A stretch of DNA of 53,593 nucleotides, from contig JADIMM010000071.1 of assembly GCA_017694795.1 (NCBI GenBank), positions 1 through 53,593 on the forward strand. Direction: 5' to 3'. This stretch comes from Candidatus Gallitreponema excrementavium (GTDB taxonomy: Bacteria; Spirochaetota; Spirochaetia; Treponematales; Treponemataceae). This document shows positions 1-8,375 of this stretch, piece after piece (position 1 is the stretch's first letter; the number at the start of each line of letters is the position of its first letter). Made by a program: the position numbers and the translations under genes. The notes under the pieces are model-generated. The model was given only the letters and a program-made list of their open reading frames with translations. It did not search any database and was not told the DNA's origin.

Positions 1-1
1 G

Positions 2-154
2 ATTCTCAGACGCTTTTTTCCTAAAGGCTGCGACTTCTCAAAAGTCACGGATGAGGAAGTTTCCAAGGCGGAGCACTGGATGAACAATTATCCAAGACGG
101 ATTCACGGCGGAAAAACTCCCGCCATGATATATAAAAAATGTTGTAATTTCTGA
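2..154 (+). CDS. IS30-family transposase, C-terminal 50 residues (cut by window edge)
   Basis: The first reading frame in the window, entered from the left edge, ends in TGA at 152-154. Its residues contain RRFFPKGCDFSKVTDEEV, then NNYPRRIHGGKTPAMIY. This is the usual C-terminus of IS30-type DDE transposases: an R-x-[FY]-FPKG-[TC]-D block followed by N-x-RPRK-x-[LH]-G-[WGY]-x-TP. The DDE catalytic core lies outside the window. The element's right end should fall a few tens of bases after the stop, which places it at or inside the 3' end of the convergent baseplate gene (stop at 169). I cannot define its terminal inverted repeat because the left end is not present. Confidence 0.82.
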   Translation: MLRRFFPKGCDFSKVTDEEVSKAEHWMNNYPRRIHGGKTPAMIYKKCCNF

Positions 155-168
155 CAGAAAAGTGGGAA

Positions 169-2925
169 TTATTCTTTACAAGTTACTTCTTTTATTTTAT
201 TTTTTTCATTATCCAAATTAAAAACATTATTTTTAAAAATCACCTCAACTTTTATCCTGAAACTCCTGTAAACCGGGCCCGAAATCAATATCTCGGTTCC
301 CACCAGCTTCCGTTCATCCAGGTAATTTTTAACCCTTCTTAAAAGCTCTTTCGAAGGAACAAGTTTTTCACCATATCCCATTCCACTGGTCATTTCAGGA
401 ATTATTATTGTCCTTACCCTTCCGTCACTTGTTTTGTCTTTAAGGCAATACGCACGGCCTACAGAACTCGAAGCCTCACAGCTCAGCCACTCAAAATCTT
501 CCCTGGTAACAGCTCTGTTTAAACTTTTGAAAATACCGGCAGACCGGGCTTTCAGGCTTTCCACGGTTTCCATATCACATCCACCCTCTGCAGCAAACGG
601 ATTATCGCAACCTGCAATATAGGGAATACTCTGTGTCAAAAACTGCAATTTATGGGCTGCGATGTTTCCATTTCCACCACCTCCAACCTTGTACTCGTTC
701 ACCCTGATATTAAATTTTCCTTTAGGAGGATTTACCCCGTGCACTCCGTCACCAAACAAAATTTGGCCTGTTGAGTAATTGACAACAAAATGCCGGGAAA
801 AAGGACCGGAATTATAAAAATTATGAACTTCTTTATATTTCACCCACACCTGTTTATCATTAACCTCATAAGGCTCTTCTATTCCGTCTTTTTTCATTTT
901 TTCTATTTCATTACCACTTGGAATCGTACCTTCATTAACAGAAAGGCTCAATCCAGGTAAAAGGTTTGGATGGGATACCCGGAATATCTGGCCCGGAGCC
1001 CCGTTTCCCGAACCAATTATTTCATTTCTATAGGTATCTGCATTTACTGAATAAACACTGTTTATTACAATATCTTTTATTACCGGAACTTTCTCAAAAC
1101 TCCCGTTGATTTTAACAGCCCGTAACCAGTAACATTTTTTTGAAAACAGCGTATTTTCGCAGATACTATCCGGAATGTTAAAATTTATAAACCCTGACTC
1201 ATGGAAACAGTCTGTAAAATCCGAAAATCCCAGTTTTTTCCAACCGGAACCATCCCAAAACTCCCATGTAATACGTACCATTCTGTTTTGCATAGAGGCA
1301 GGTTCTTTCCCACCAATAATAAAATCAATATCATCCCCCTTTAGTTTTTTTACGGTATCTGCATCGTCAATGTTAAAATATACAGGAAACTCCCCATCTT
1401 TTATTTTGGAACCAAACCCAATATACAGGGACGGCAAATGCTCCTTATCAATATTAAAGATTGTAAACTCATTTTTCCCGGAATTATTTGCAGATAACCC
1501 ATCAATTTTATTCCAGAGAAAACAGGAGTTTGATATTACAGACTCCGGATTTTGCATAGGAGCATCATAGGTTATTCTTATTTTATTAAGTATGGGAGAC
1601 TGAACTTTTGAATTAAACTGCCACTGATAAACACCCTTTTCATTCTGAACATACACTCCACCGATAGAAAAATCCTTTGTGATAAGCCGGATTCTAATGT
1701 ACAAGTGCTCATCATTGTTTACCGAAACAGAAGTCATATCCTTTGGAATTTTAAAGGACACAGTACCACCCTGCCTAAAGCCGAAAGTTCCGTCAATCAA
1801 TTCATCCCTCTCGCCTGTAAGTTTGACCCAATCCTTTCCGTTCCAATATTCATAAGCAAACAAGGCATTATCATTCTCCGACTCGGGAACATATACTTCG
1901 CTGAACATAAATGAAATTGTGACTTTTGATTTTTTATTTTTAAGTATTTCATCAGCAGCTATGTAAAAACATTCATTAAATGAAGGATTTTCAGAAAAAA
2001 GCCTGAAAGAATTATTCATATCCACATACTCATAAGTACCGCCCGAATTTGCAACACATAAATCCGGAATAAATCCTTCCCCTTCAAAAATACTTTTAAT
2101 TTTAATACTTCGCAAAACCAGTGTTCTCAAGTTTTCCGGAACATCAGACAACACCGCCCTTATGAAATATCCGGTTTTGTTTAAAATTTCCAAAACATCT
2201 ATTTCTACCGGACCATTCAGAAAAATTGTATTGTCCTTTTTCTTTATTCCGTGGATAGAAGGATGTCCTTCAATCTCCCTCCACTGTCTGCCATCCCAGT
2301 ATTCAAAATAAAGATGGTTAATTATCTCATCTTGAACGGATACAATCTCACCTGCACTTTCAAATGATATTTGGACAGAGTGGCCTTCTTTTAAGTATTT
2401 AAAAACCGGCGAAGAAATATATAAAGTATGCTCGATATTATTCTGTGTTTCAAAAAGCGTAAATTCCCCAATTCTACCTGTATCATCAATACACTCAGAA
2501 AAACGCTCTTCGGTTCTGTTGATGCAGGAAACAATTTTTGTATCACGTACGAGAAGATTTTTCTCTGTTTCAAATATTACAGGCTGGGTATCCTCACTAA
2601 CTGATGCAATTTTAGTTCCCTTCTTTACAAGAATGTTTTTTTTGCAATTATCAATAGGAAAAAAGCACACAATTGCCCTGGCTCCCTGGGGCGGAGAAAG
2701 TGACATTCCCATCAGCTCAAGCATAGCAAGATAATTTTTCTGGGGAACCTTGTTAAGCCGGTACAAAGTCATTTCCGTCATCCAGGAAAACAATTCTATT
2801 AATGTTATCCCCGGATCAGATGCATTATGATTTGTCCACTCGGGACAATACCTGGGTATTAACCTGATTGCTTCATCCCTGATATCATCGAATGTTCTGT
2901 CATCTAAGTTGACTGTTGGAATCAT
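169..2925 (-). CDS. Putative baseplate assembly protein (baseplate J-like, contractile injection system), 3' truncated
   Basis: This 918-residue protein resembles the large baseplate wedge protein of extracellular contractile injection systems and phage tails (gpJ/gp6, Afp11-like). The N-terminus has the typical block DPGITLIELFSWMTEMTLYRLNKV. The middle carries at least three related modules with a [YWF]E[YF]W[DN]Gxx[WG] core. The C-terminal third shows the baseplate-J features LFGDGVHGVNPPKG and LNRAVTREDFEWL. ATG 2925 was chosen over an upstream in-frame start because AGAGGTG sits just before it and the protein then begins MIPTVNLDDRTFDDIRDEAI, as in the family. The gene starts inside the 3' end of the gp25-like gene (26-base overlap). 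The reading frame stops soon after VKVEVIFKN-type strands, where homologues normally continue for roughly 100 residues. It meets an IS30 end there, so it is probably a broken gene. Confidence 0.8.
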   Translation of the reverse strand: MIPTVNLDDRTFDDIRDEAIRLIPRYCPEWTNHNASDPGITLIELFSWMTEMTLYRLNKVPQKNYLAMLELMGMSLSPPQGARAIVCFFPIDNCKKNILVKKGTKIASVSEDTQPVIFETEKNLLVRDTKIVSCINRTEERFSECIDDTGRIGEFTLFETQNNIEHTLYISSPVFKYLKEGHSVQISFESAGEIVSVQDEIINHLYFEYWDGRQWREIEGHPSIHGIKKKDNTIFLNGPVEIDVLEILNKTGYFIRAVLSDVPENLRTLVLRSIKIKSIFEGEGFIPDLCVANSGGTYEYVDMNNSFRLFSENPSFNECFYIAADEILKNKKSKVTISFMFSEVYVPESENDNALFAYEYWNGKDWVKLTGERDELIDGTFGFRQGGTVSFKIPKDMTSVSVNNDEHLYIRIRLITKDFSIGGVYVQNEKGVYQWQFNSKVQSPILNKIRITYDAPMQNPESVISNSCFLWNKIDGLSANNSGKNEFTIFNIDKEHLPSLYIGFGSKIKDGEFPVYFNIDDADTVKKLKGDDIDFIIGGKEPASMQNRMVRITWEFWDGSGWKKLGFSDFTDCFHESGFINFNIPDSICENTLFSKKCYWLRAVKINGSFEKVPVIKDIVINSVYSVNADTYRNEIIGSGNGAPGQIFRVSHPNLLPGLSLSVNEGTIPSGNEIEKMKKDGIEEPYEVNDKQVWVKYKEVHNFYNSGPFSRHFVVNYSTGQILFGDGVHGVNPPKGKFNIRVNEYKVGGGGNGNIAAHKLQFLTQSIPYIAGCDNPFAAEGGCDMETVESLKARSAGIFKSLNRAVTREDFEWLSCEASSSVGRAYCLKDKTSDGRVRTIIIPEMTSGMGYGEKLVPSKELLRRVKNYLDERKLVGTEILISGPVYRSFRIKVEVIFKNNVFNLDNEKNKIKEVTCKE

Positions 2926-3319
2926 GTTCACCTCTCTCCAAATAAAACGGATAAACCATATTAAAAAAAGTGTTAACGGAACGAATTTCATAATCAATAT
3001 TTATATTTATTAAATTATGATTATCCGGATCCGGAGTTCCGGTAACAGACTTCAAAATAATTCTTGGCTCCCATCTGACAAGGGCTTCTTCAATGTAGTG
3101 TACCGCTAAAGAAATAGTTTTTGGCGAATTGGGTGAAAACAGTATTTCGTTTATTTTACACCCGAATTCCGGATTCATCACCCTTTCCCCGGGAGTTGTC
3201 CGTAAAATTATTCTGATAGACTCTTCTACACTTTTTTCATAACCGGATAAAGCAATTCCACCGCCGAGATCTGTCCCGACTGGAAACCTCCATCCCTTTC
3301 CTAATATATTTCTTTCCAC
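2900..3319 (-). CDS. gp25/gpW-like baseplate wedge protein
   Basis: This 139-residue protein of the GPW/gp25 family forms part of the baseplate around the inner tube hub of contractile tails. It has the family signature GKGWRFPVGTDLGGGIALSG followed by ESIRIILRTTPGERVMNPEFGC, then a region with strand-helix character ending in DYEIRS. Translation begins with GTG at 3319. The codon four upstream in the same frame is a stop, so no longer start exists. It overlaps the downstream baseplate gene by 26 bases, as expected for co-translated wedge subunits. No sheath, tube, spike or ATPase gene lies upstream. The next gene on that side is a divergent peptidase, so this is one of only two visible genes of a dismantled injection locus. 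Confidence 0.85.
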   Translation of the reverse strand: MERNILGKGWRFPVGTDLGGGIALSGYEKSVEESIRIILRTTPGERVMNPEFGCKINEILFSPNSPKTISLAVHYIEEALVRWEPRIILKSVTGTPDPDNHNLININIDYEIRSVNTFFNMVYPFYLERGEHDSNSQLR

Positions 3320-3649
3320 CCTGTAATGCTACAATACGCCTTTTTAATTTGTCAATTAAAATTAAAGGCCACCCCTTTTTAGTAACAATCATCTTGCGGT
3401 AAATCCGGGGTAAAAACTTTTTCTTTTTAAATGTAACCGGAAGATTTTCTGCAGACCTTAATACAAAGAATTTGTAATTTTTTTCAAATCCAATAAAAAA
3501 TAAATTGATTTTTAATATTTTAGTGATATTCTGATAATATACAGATTTTAAGGAAAAGTGCATCCGATGCTTTCCGGTAATTTATTTTGATATGGAACAC
3601 CGGTTTAAGCCGTTGCTCCTATATTTTACTCAAAGAACGGGGTAAGAAA
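3320..3649. other. 330-base AT-rich intergenic region between divergent genes
   Basis: This gap separates the gp25-like gene (minus) from the M15 peptidase lipoprotein (plus). It holds the possible minus-strand promoter listed separately. It also has an imperfect AT-rich inverted repeat around 3340-3372 and a short SD (GGGGTAAG) before ATG 3650. I saw no RNA gene, repeat array or convincing additional ORF. A gene may have been lost here when the injection locus decayed, but nothing recognisable remains. Confidence 0.5.
3326..3355 (-). promoter_or_regulatory. Possible promoter of the gp25-like gene
   Basis: On the minus strand there is a TTGACA -35 box (3350-3355), an 18-base spacer and TAGCAT as -10 (3326-3331). 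The GTG start begins only six bases after the -10, so a transcript from here would be almost leaderless. The -35 is exact and the -10 is mediocre. Confidence 0.4.
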
Positions 3650-4567
3650 ATGAAGGTAATTTCAAAGCTGTTTCTTTTTTCAACACTAATTCTTTTTGCA
3701 GCCTGTGCCACAAAGGATTCAAAAAGTAACAAAGAAGAAGACATTCCCATAGAACAAATTGAACTTGAAATTCTTAAAACTGCATATCCCGGAGTCGACT
3801 TTACCCTTTCATACGATGAAAATGTTTCCGACTGGGTTCTTTCCGTAACAAGTTACGGAAAAACCACACTTTTATACAGGACAGGGGGAAAATACCTGAC
3901 GGAACAACAGCGTACAAACCCAGACCACTACAGAAAAGTTTTTTCCATATACAATAGAAAAACCCTGGATCCTGAAACAATGACAGAGGAACAAATTGAA
4001 AAAATAAGGAATTTCGGGTCTACAAAAAACCGTACAACAGGAGCTGTTGCAAGTACGGCAATTTTTACTGCCATATACGATTCCGAAACGAGAAAATCCA
4101 CAGAGTCCCATCTTAAAACAATCAGCTTCCTTGATTGCGGTTCTGTGGTTCATGAAAGAATTGTTCCTGTTCTCCAACGGATTGAAGAAAAAATTTTACT
4201 GGCAGCACAGACCGATTCAGAAGTCCAAAGCTTTTTGGACAACCTTGAAAGTGCAGGTTCCTATTCCTGGCGGGCAATCAGGGACAACGATGCAAGATCT
4301 TTCCACAGTTTTGCCATTGCAATCGACATTCTCCCTGATGACTGGGAAGATACAATCATATACTGGAATTTCGAAAAAACCGGGGGAAACGAAGACTGGA
4401 TGCTGATTCCCTTAAAAGACAGATGGATGCCTCCGGCAAAGGTAATAGAAATTTTTGAAGACGAAGGTTTTATCTGGGGCGGAAGATGGGCTGTTTGGGA
4501 CAATATGCACTTTGAATATCATCCCGAGATAATCGGAGTGGAAAAATATAAAAAATATTTTGAATAA
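3650..4567 (+). CDS. M15-family D-Ala-D-Ala carboxypeptidase-like lipoprotein
   Basis: This is a 305-residue envelope protein. ATG 3650 gives a lipoprotein signal peptide (KLFLFSTLILFAAC, lipobox FAAC). An ORF-extending upstream start has no signal sequence in the right place. The C-terminal domain (about residues 200-300) is of the M15 (VanY/M15_4) type. SFHSFAIAID supplies the zinc ligands His and Asp, and GFIWGGRW followed by WDNMHFEY supplies the second His. These enzymes trim peptidoglycan stem peptides. The N-terminal 170 residues are not recognised but are shared with the protein at 44248-45369, which keeps the same architecture. The gene stands alone and ends in an intrinsic terminator. 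Confidence 0.82.
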   Translation: MKVISKLFLFSTLILFAACATKDSKSNKEEDIPIEQIELEILKTAYPGVDFTLSYDENVSDWVLSVTSYGKTTLLYRTGGKYLTEQQRTNPDHYRKVFSIYNRKTLDPETMTEEQIEKIRNFGSTKNRTTGAVASTAIFTAIYDSETRKSTESHLKTISFLDCGSVVHERIVPVLQRIEEKILLAAQTDSEVQSFLDNLESAGSYSWRAIRDNDARSFHSFAIAIDILPDDWEDTIIYWNFEKTGGNEDWMLIPLKDRWMPPAKVIEIFEDEGFIWGGRWAVWDNMHFEYHPEIIGVEKYKKYFE

Positions 4568-4649
4568 GGAACCAGTAATACCTTAGCCGGGTAAAAACAT
4601 TTTCCGTTTTCCACAGGTCACAATAAAAGTGAATAAACGGGACTCCGGT

Positions 4650-4672
4650 AAACAGGCCCAAACCCTGTTTTT
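4650..4672 (+). terminator. Intrinsic terminator after the M15 lipoprotein gene
   Basis: AAACAGG (4650-4656) pairs perfectly with CCTGTTT (4664-4670) across a 7-base loop, followed by TT. The short stem and limited T tract make it a modest terminator. It lies between the M15 gene and the convergent pncC. Confidence 0.55.
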
Positions 4673-4684
4673 AAAAGCTGTTCC

Positions 4685-5176
4685 CTATGGGGATTCTAAA
4701 AGGGCACAGAGCATCACAGCGGCGTTTATACATGTATCTTTCCTGATTTTATCCCTGTCACCTGTAAAAAGAAACTTTTTTGTAACAGACTTTCCCCCTG
4801 ATAAGGCGGCACTTATGAAGACTGTCCCAACAGGGTTTTCCTCCGTCCCGCCTCCCGGGCCGGCGATTCCGGTAACGGCGACTGCCGCATCCGTTCCGCT
4901 CACTGCAAGAACACCTTCTGCCATGGCTTTTGCAACCTGTTCACTGACAACGGTATATCTTTTAATAAGATCTGGGGAAACACCCAAAAGCCTTATCTTT
5001 GCATCTGCGGCATAAGAAATTACACCTCCCCAATAAAATTCAGAAGAACCGGGGATTTTTGTAAATTCCGAACCGAACATTCCCCCCGTAAGGGATTCGG
5101 CTGTAGAAAAAGAAACATCATGTTTTTTTAAAACAGAAAACAGTCTTAAAAAAACGGAGTCAGAAACTTCTGCCAT
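4685..5176 (-). CDS. pncC: CinA C-terminal-domain protein (nicotinamide-nucleotide amidohydrolase PncC)
   Basis: At 163 residues this is the stand-alone CinA-C family length. It shows the family's N-terminal TAESLTGG motif, FYWGGVISYAADAKIRLLGV, and the glycine-rich VAVTGIAGPGGGT followed by NPVGTVFIS. PncC converts NMN to nicotinate mononucleotide plus ammonia in pyridine nucleotide salvage. The N-terminal CinA (COG1058) domain is absent. The start codon lies 4 bases from the stop of the bactofilin gene, with GGTGAG as SD inside that gap and the preceding codons. It is the last gene of the response regulator-bactofilin-pncC group. Confidence 0.9.
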   Translation of the reverse strand: MAEVSDSVFLRLFSVLKKHDVSFSTAESLTGGMFGSEFTKIPGSSEFYWGGVISYAADAKIRLLGVSPDLIKRYTVVSEQVAKAMAEGVLAVSGTDAAVAVTGIAGPGGGTEENPVGTVFISAALSGGKSVTKKFLFTGDRDKIRKDTCINAAVMLCALLESP

Positions 5177-5180
5177 AAAC

Positions 5181-5588
5181 TCACCGCAAACTGTCCTTTA
5201 TCTCGAAACCCTTTGCCGAAAAAATATCTATTTCCCGCTTGTTTTGAATCATGGAAACCTGCCCCTCAAACAAGACATCATCTGCAATCCTCAGTTTTGA
5301 AGCAGTTACATTCCCGTGAAGCTCACTTCCGGAGCGCAGCTCCAGCCTGTCATGGCTTACCACATCACCGGTAACTTTTCCGCTTATTACCACAGAAGAT
5401 GCACTTATATGATTTACATTACATACAGAGTTCTTTTCTATATATAAGTTGCCCTCTGCCTCTATTGTTCCCTCAAAAGCACCCAGGATTCTTAATTCAT
5501 CGGTAAAATGAAGAACACCGCTGAAAAAAGTTTCTTTTCCCAGTACTGTAACCGCCCTATCACTATCTTTGTCTAAATTCCTTCCCAT
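5181..5588 (-). CDS. Bactofilin-family polymer-forming cytoskeletal protein
   Basis: This 135-residue protein is almost entirely the bactofilin (DUF583) right-handed beta-helix. It has regularly spaced short strands such as FFSGVLHFTDELRILGAFEG, VVISGKVTGDVVSHDRLEL and GSELHGNVTASKLRIADD. The termini are short and unstructured, as in most bactofilins. Bactofilins form non-polar filaments without nucleotide and act as scaffolds for envelope enzymes and cell shape. Spirochaete family members have been tied to cell shape and motility. It sits 9 bases after a response regulator with a coiled-coil tail, so the two are probably co-expressed and could work together. That link is inference. Confidence 0.88.
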   Translation of the reverse strand: MGRNLDKDSDRAVTVLGKETFFSGVLHFTDELRILGAFEGTIEAEGNLYIEKNSVCNVNHISASSVVISGKVTGDVVSHDRLELRSGSELHGNVTASKLRIADDVLFEGQVSMIQNKREIDIFSAKGFEIKDSLR

Positions 5589-5597
5589 ATTCCACTC

Positions 5598-6269
5598 TTA
5601 TTTTGTTACCGGCTTTCTGATTTCTTCTACCAGAGAATCAAGGTTTTTTTCCGAACATTTAAGCTTGCGCACCTCTTCCTGAAGCCCTGCAACTTCCTTT
5701 TGGATTTCATCGTATTCTTTTTTACATTCCAAAAGTTTAGCCCTGTTTTCTTCCGGATTTCCCGTATTATTGCAGACATTTTCCAAAACCGGCATTACCG
5801 TCTTTATGTAATTTTCCAACCTTTCGCAGACAGACTCCTGCATCTCAAGCCGGGTTTCCCTGTTTTTTAACTGGATAATCATTTCATGATTTCTCAAAAC
5901 CGCCATCATTCTGGCAATAACCTCTGAAAAATTAAAGGGCTTTGTTATATAGTCGTCAATTCCCAAATCAAAACCTTCGATTTTATCCTTTACATCATCC
6001 ATCGCAGAAAACATGATTATGGGAATATCCCTCCATTTGCCATATTCCGGAGATGTTTTAAGGAGCTTTGTTACTTCCCAACCGGACATCTTTGGCATGA
6101 TGTTATCCAGCATTATCAAATCCGGATCCCACTTTTTTATTACTTCAAGAGCTTCTTCCCCGTCCTCGGCCTTTTCAACAACAAAGCCCAGTTTGGAAAG
6201 CATCAAGTCAAAAAACTCAAGATTTATAAGCTCATCATCAACAATGAGGATTTTTTTTCTGTTGTCCAT
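5598..6269 (-). CDS. Response regulator with CheY-like receiver and C-terminal coiled coil
   Basis: The 223-residue protein begins MDNRKKILIVDDE. ATG 6269 has AAAGGA about 8 bases upstream, while two in-frame ATGs further up (6296, 6311) lack an SD. The receiver has the acidic pair in LIVDDE, the phospho-acceptor Asp in LIMLDNIMP, a Ser in the MFSA position and the Lys in ITKPFN. The remaining roughly 100 residues are Glu/Lys-rich with heptad-like spacing and contain no DNA-binding, GGDEF, HD-GYP or kinase domain. It probably signals through protein contacts. No histidine kinase is nearby. It is followed directly by bactofilin. Confidence 0.88.
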   Translation of the reverse strand: MDNRKKILIVDDELINLEFFDLMLSKLGFVVEKAEDGEEALEVIKKWDPDLIMLDNIMPKMSGWEVTKLLKTSPEYGKWRDIPIIMFSAMDDVKDKIEGFDLGIDDYITKPFNFSEVIARMMAVLRNHEMIIQLKNRETRLEMQESVCERLENYIKTVMPVLENVCNNTGNPEENRAKLLECKKEYDEIQKEVAGLQEEVRKLKCSEKNLDSLVEEIRKPVTK

Positions 6270-6310
6270 TTCTTTTTCCTTTATTTGTTCGTTCATTTGT
6301 TCTTTTATCA

Positions 6311-6341
6311 TTTACAAAACCGGCTTGTAAACATTGTTTAC
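6311..6341. promoter_or_regulatory. Nested inverted repeats upstream of the response regulator gene
   Basis: TTTACAA (6311-6317) and TTGTAAA (6325-6331) form a perfect 7-base inverted repeat with a 7-base spacer. Overlapping it, GTAAAC (6327-6332) and GTTTAC (6336-6341) form a second one with a 3-base spacer. The result is three related half-sites in 31 bases between lnt and the regulator gene. There is no U tract, so an operator is more likely than a terminator. Confidence 0.45.
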
Positions 6342-6358
6342 TATTTTTATACATTTTG

Positions 6359-7993
6359 TCAATGATTTTTATCACAAGACTTTCTTATGTAAAAACCTGC
6401 CTTTAAAACAAATGTTACAGCTAACAATAGAATAAAAAAAACTGGCAAAAAATCCCCTGCCCGGGTATAAAAACTATACTTTTCTGCCCTTTTTATATTT
6501 TTCAGACTGATATTCATGTGTCCTTTTTTAAATTCCGGCAGGACTTCCTGTAAAACCCCGGTTCCGTCAATCACCCCGGAAACACCACTTGCCGCACACC
6601 TGAAAAGGGGAAGCCCTGTTTCCACTGCCCTTAAAACCGACATTGCCAAATGCTGGTGCTGGGCTACGGTACTATCTGCCCAGCTATCGTTTGTCATATT
6701 CACAAGAAAATCACAGCCTGCCTTGCCGTATTCCCCCGAAAAATTACCGAATCCGTCTTCGTAACAAATCAAAACCCCGAACCTTATATTTTGTGTTTCC
6801 ATAACAACGGAATCAAGTCCCGGTTCCCAAAAATGGGTATCCATGGACTCCAAAAGATTATAAACCCAAGGGAAAAACCTTTTGTAAGGAAAATATTCAG
6901 TAAAAGGCACCAATTTTTGCTTACTGTAAACCACTGGATCCGGGGGAATAACATTTTTACCGGGGATGAATAAAAGAGCACTGTTATAATCTGCTCCTTC
7001 CAATGTTCCTTCTTTTGGCTCCCAATGGTCATTTCCTATAAGAAAAGCTGCCTCCTGTCCCTGGATAAAATCCAAGAGCTCTTTAACAAGCTCATATGAG
7101 GCTCTTACAGGTCTGTATCTGTAATGGTAAAGTATTCTCGGAACAAAGGCTGTTTCCGGCCAGACAACCAGGTTTGTTTCCGGATTCAGGGTCAAAGCAT
7201 CTTCCGTCAGATCCCTTAAAACCCTGAAATCCTCACGGTAAGAATTTATACCCTGTGCCCAAGGATCAGTATTATGCTGGATCAGGGCAATCTCAAAATC
7301 GTATTCTTTCCCGGAAGGAATTTCTGCCTTATGGACTCTGAAAATCCCGTAAAAAAGCATAAGAAAAAGAAGGGCAAAAAAAGGAAGGAAAACTTTCAAG
7401 GCTGCCGTTATTTTGCCGGTACCTGCGTAAACCTCTGCTCCGTGATAAAGACTCCCGGAAAAGAAAAAACATAAAAAAGACAAAATCCATACACCGGCAA
7501 TAGAGGCAGACTGTATAAGAAATGTATACTTAAAAAGACTGTACCCGGTTATCCCGTAGGGAAAACCTAAAAAACCCTGTAATTTTAAATACTCAAAAAC
7601 CACCATGAGGCAGGGGAAAAGTATCCAGAAAAACTTTTTAAAATTTATGAATATAATTTTTCCAAGGGTAAAAACAATCAGGTATTGGACTCCCTGAACA
7701 AATCCGGCAACCCAGGGTGCTATGCCGTGGAAACCTCCCAGCCAGCTGAAAACCAAAACCGAATTCAATACACCGTAAATAAAGGCACCGGGAAAAACCA
7801 GGGAAAAGCCGGATTTGCGGATAAAAAACATAACGGGAAGCAGGGAGAAAAAAGAAAGAAAACCGATTCCGTCAGAAAATACAAAACCAGGGAAGGCAAA
7901 AAAATTAAGAACCAGGGAAAAGAAAAGCAAGAGAATGGAATCTCTTACCGTCTTAAAAGTAAAATTCCGGGTACTTTTATGAATCAATGTCAA
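6359..7993 (-). CDS. lnt: Apolipoprotein N-acyltransferase
   Basis: Lnt adds the third acyl chain to the N-terminal Cys of lipoproteins in the inner membrane. The 544-residue protein has about six to seven hydrophobic helices in the first 220 residues, then a nitrilase-fold periplasmic domain. The catalytic triad is visible: Glu in VVWPETAFVP, Lys in KQKLVPFTEYFP and Cys in GVLICYEDGF. A final membrane helix (FLPVFFILLLAVTFVLKAGF) closes the protein. The start taken is TTG at 7993, and another in-frame TTG lies two codons later at 7987. Either choice overlaps the end of the HU gene. The HU-lnt neighbourhood resembles that of other treponemes (recalled, not checked). Confidence 0.92.
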   Translation of the reverse strand: MTLIHKSTRNFTFKTVRDSILLLFFSLVLNFFAFPGFVFSDGIGFLSFFSLLPVMFFIRKSGFSLVFPGAFIYGVLNSVLVFSWLGGFHGIAPWVAGFVQGVQYLIVFTLGKIIFINFKKFFWILFPCLMVVFEYLKLQGFLGFPYGITGYSLFKYTFLIQSASIAGVWILSFLCFFFSGSLYHGAEVYAGTGKITAALKVFLPFFALLFLMLFYGIFRVHKAEIPSGKEYDFEIALIQHNTDPWAQGINSYREDFRVLRDLTEDALTLNPETNLVVWPETAFVPRILYHYRYRPVRASYELVKELLDFIQGQEAAFLIGNDHWEPKEGTLEGADYNSALLFIPGKNVIPPDPVVYSKQKLVPFTEYFPYKRFFPWVYNLLESMDTHFWEPGLDSVVMETQNIRFGVLICYEDGFGNFSGEYGKAGCDFLVNMTNDSWADSTVAQHQHLAMSVLRAVETGLPLFRCAASGVSGVIDGTGVLQEVLPEFKKGHMNISLKNIKRAEKYSFYTRAGDFLPVFFILLLAVTFVLKAGFYIRKSCDKNH

Positions 7994-8288
7994 CGTTGTC
8001 CCAGACTGCCTTTTTCAAGTCTTTTCCGGGCTTAAAGACTATCACTCCGTGAGGTGCAACAGAAAGAGACTCCCCTGTTTTGGGATTACGGGCCTTTGCC
8101 CTCCCTTTCCTTACTTTGTGGGAAAAAGAACCGAAACCTCTCAACTCAACACCACAACAGGAAGCCAAAGAGTCTTTTATTTCTTCAAGAACAAGGTCAA
8201 CGATAATATGTATATCTTTTCGATTAACATCAGATTTTGAATAAACCCTGTCAACGATGTCAGCCTTTGTTATTTTCTTTTCAGACAT
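7977..8288 (-). CDS. HU/IHF-family DNA-binding protein
   Basis: This 103-residue histone-like protein bends and compacts DNA as a dimer. It shows the family pattern: ITKADIVDRVYSKSD at the N-terminus, then GVELRGFGSFSHKVRKGRAKARNPKTGE, which is the beta-arm with the R-x-x-R-N-P-x-T-G consensus, and VFKPGKDLKK at the end. ATG 8288 is preceded by GAGGA at good spacing, so the longer in-frame start at 8303 was rejected. The last 17 bases overlap the start of lnt, suggesting translational coupling. An intrinsic terminator separates it from rpsT. Confidence 0.93.
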   Translation of the reverse strand: MSEKKITKADIVDRVYSKSDVNRKDIHIIVDLVLEEIKDSLASCCGVELRGFGSFSHKVRKGRAKARNPKTGESLSVAPHGVIVFKPGKDLKKAVWDNVDIDS

Positions 8289-8323
8289 AAATTCCTCAAA
8301 CAAAATTGCAACGAAGTTTCTTA

Positions 8324-8362
8324 TAAAAACATGGCTGTCCCGGTATACCTGCGGACAGCCCC
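8324..8362 (-). terminator. Intrinsic terminator of rpsT
   Basis: On the minus strand GGCTGTCC (8353-8360) pairs perfectly with GGACAGCC (8333-8340) across a 12-base loop. ATGTTTTT follows. It lies between the end of rpsT and the start of the HU gene. Confidence 0.8.
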
Positions 8363-8375
8363 TACAAAATAAAAC

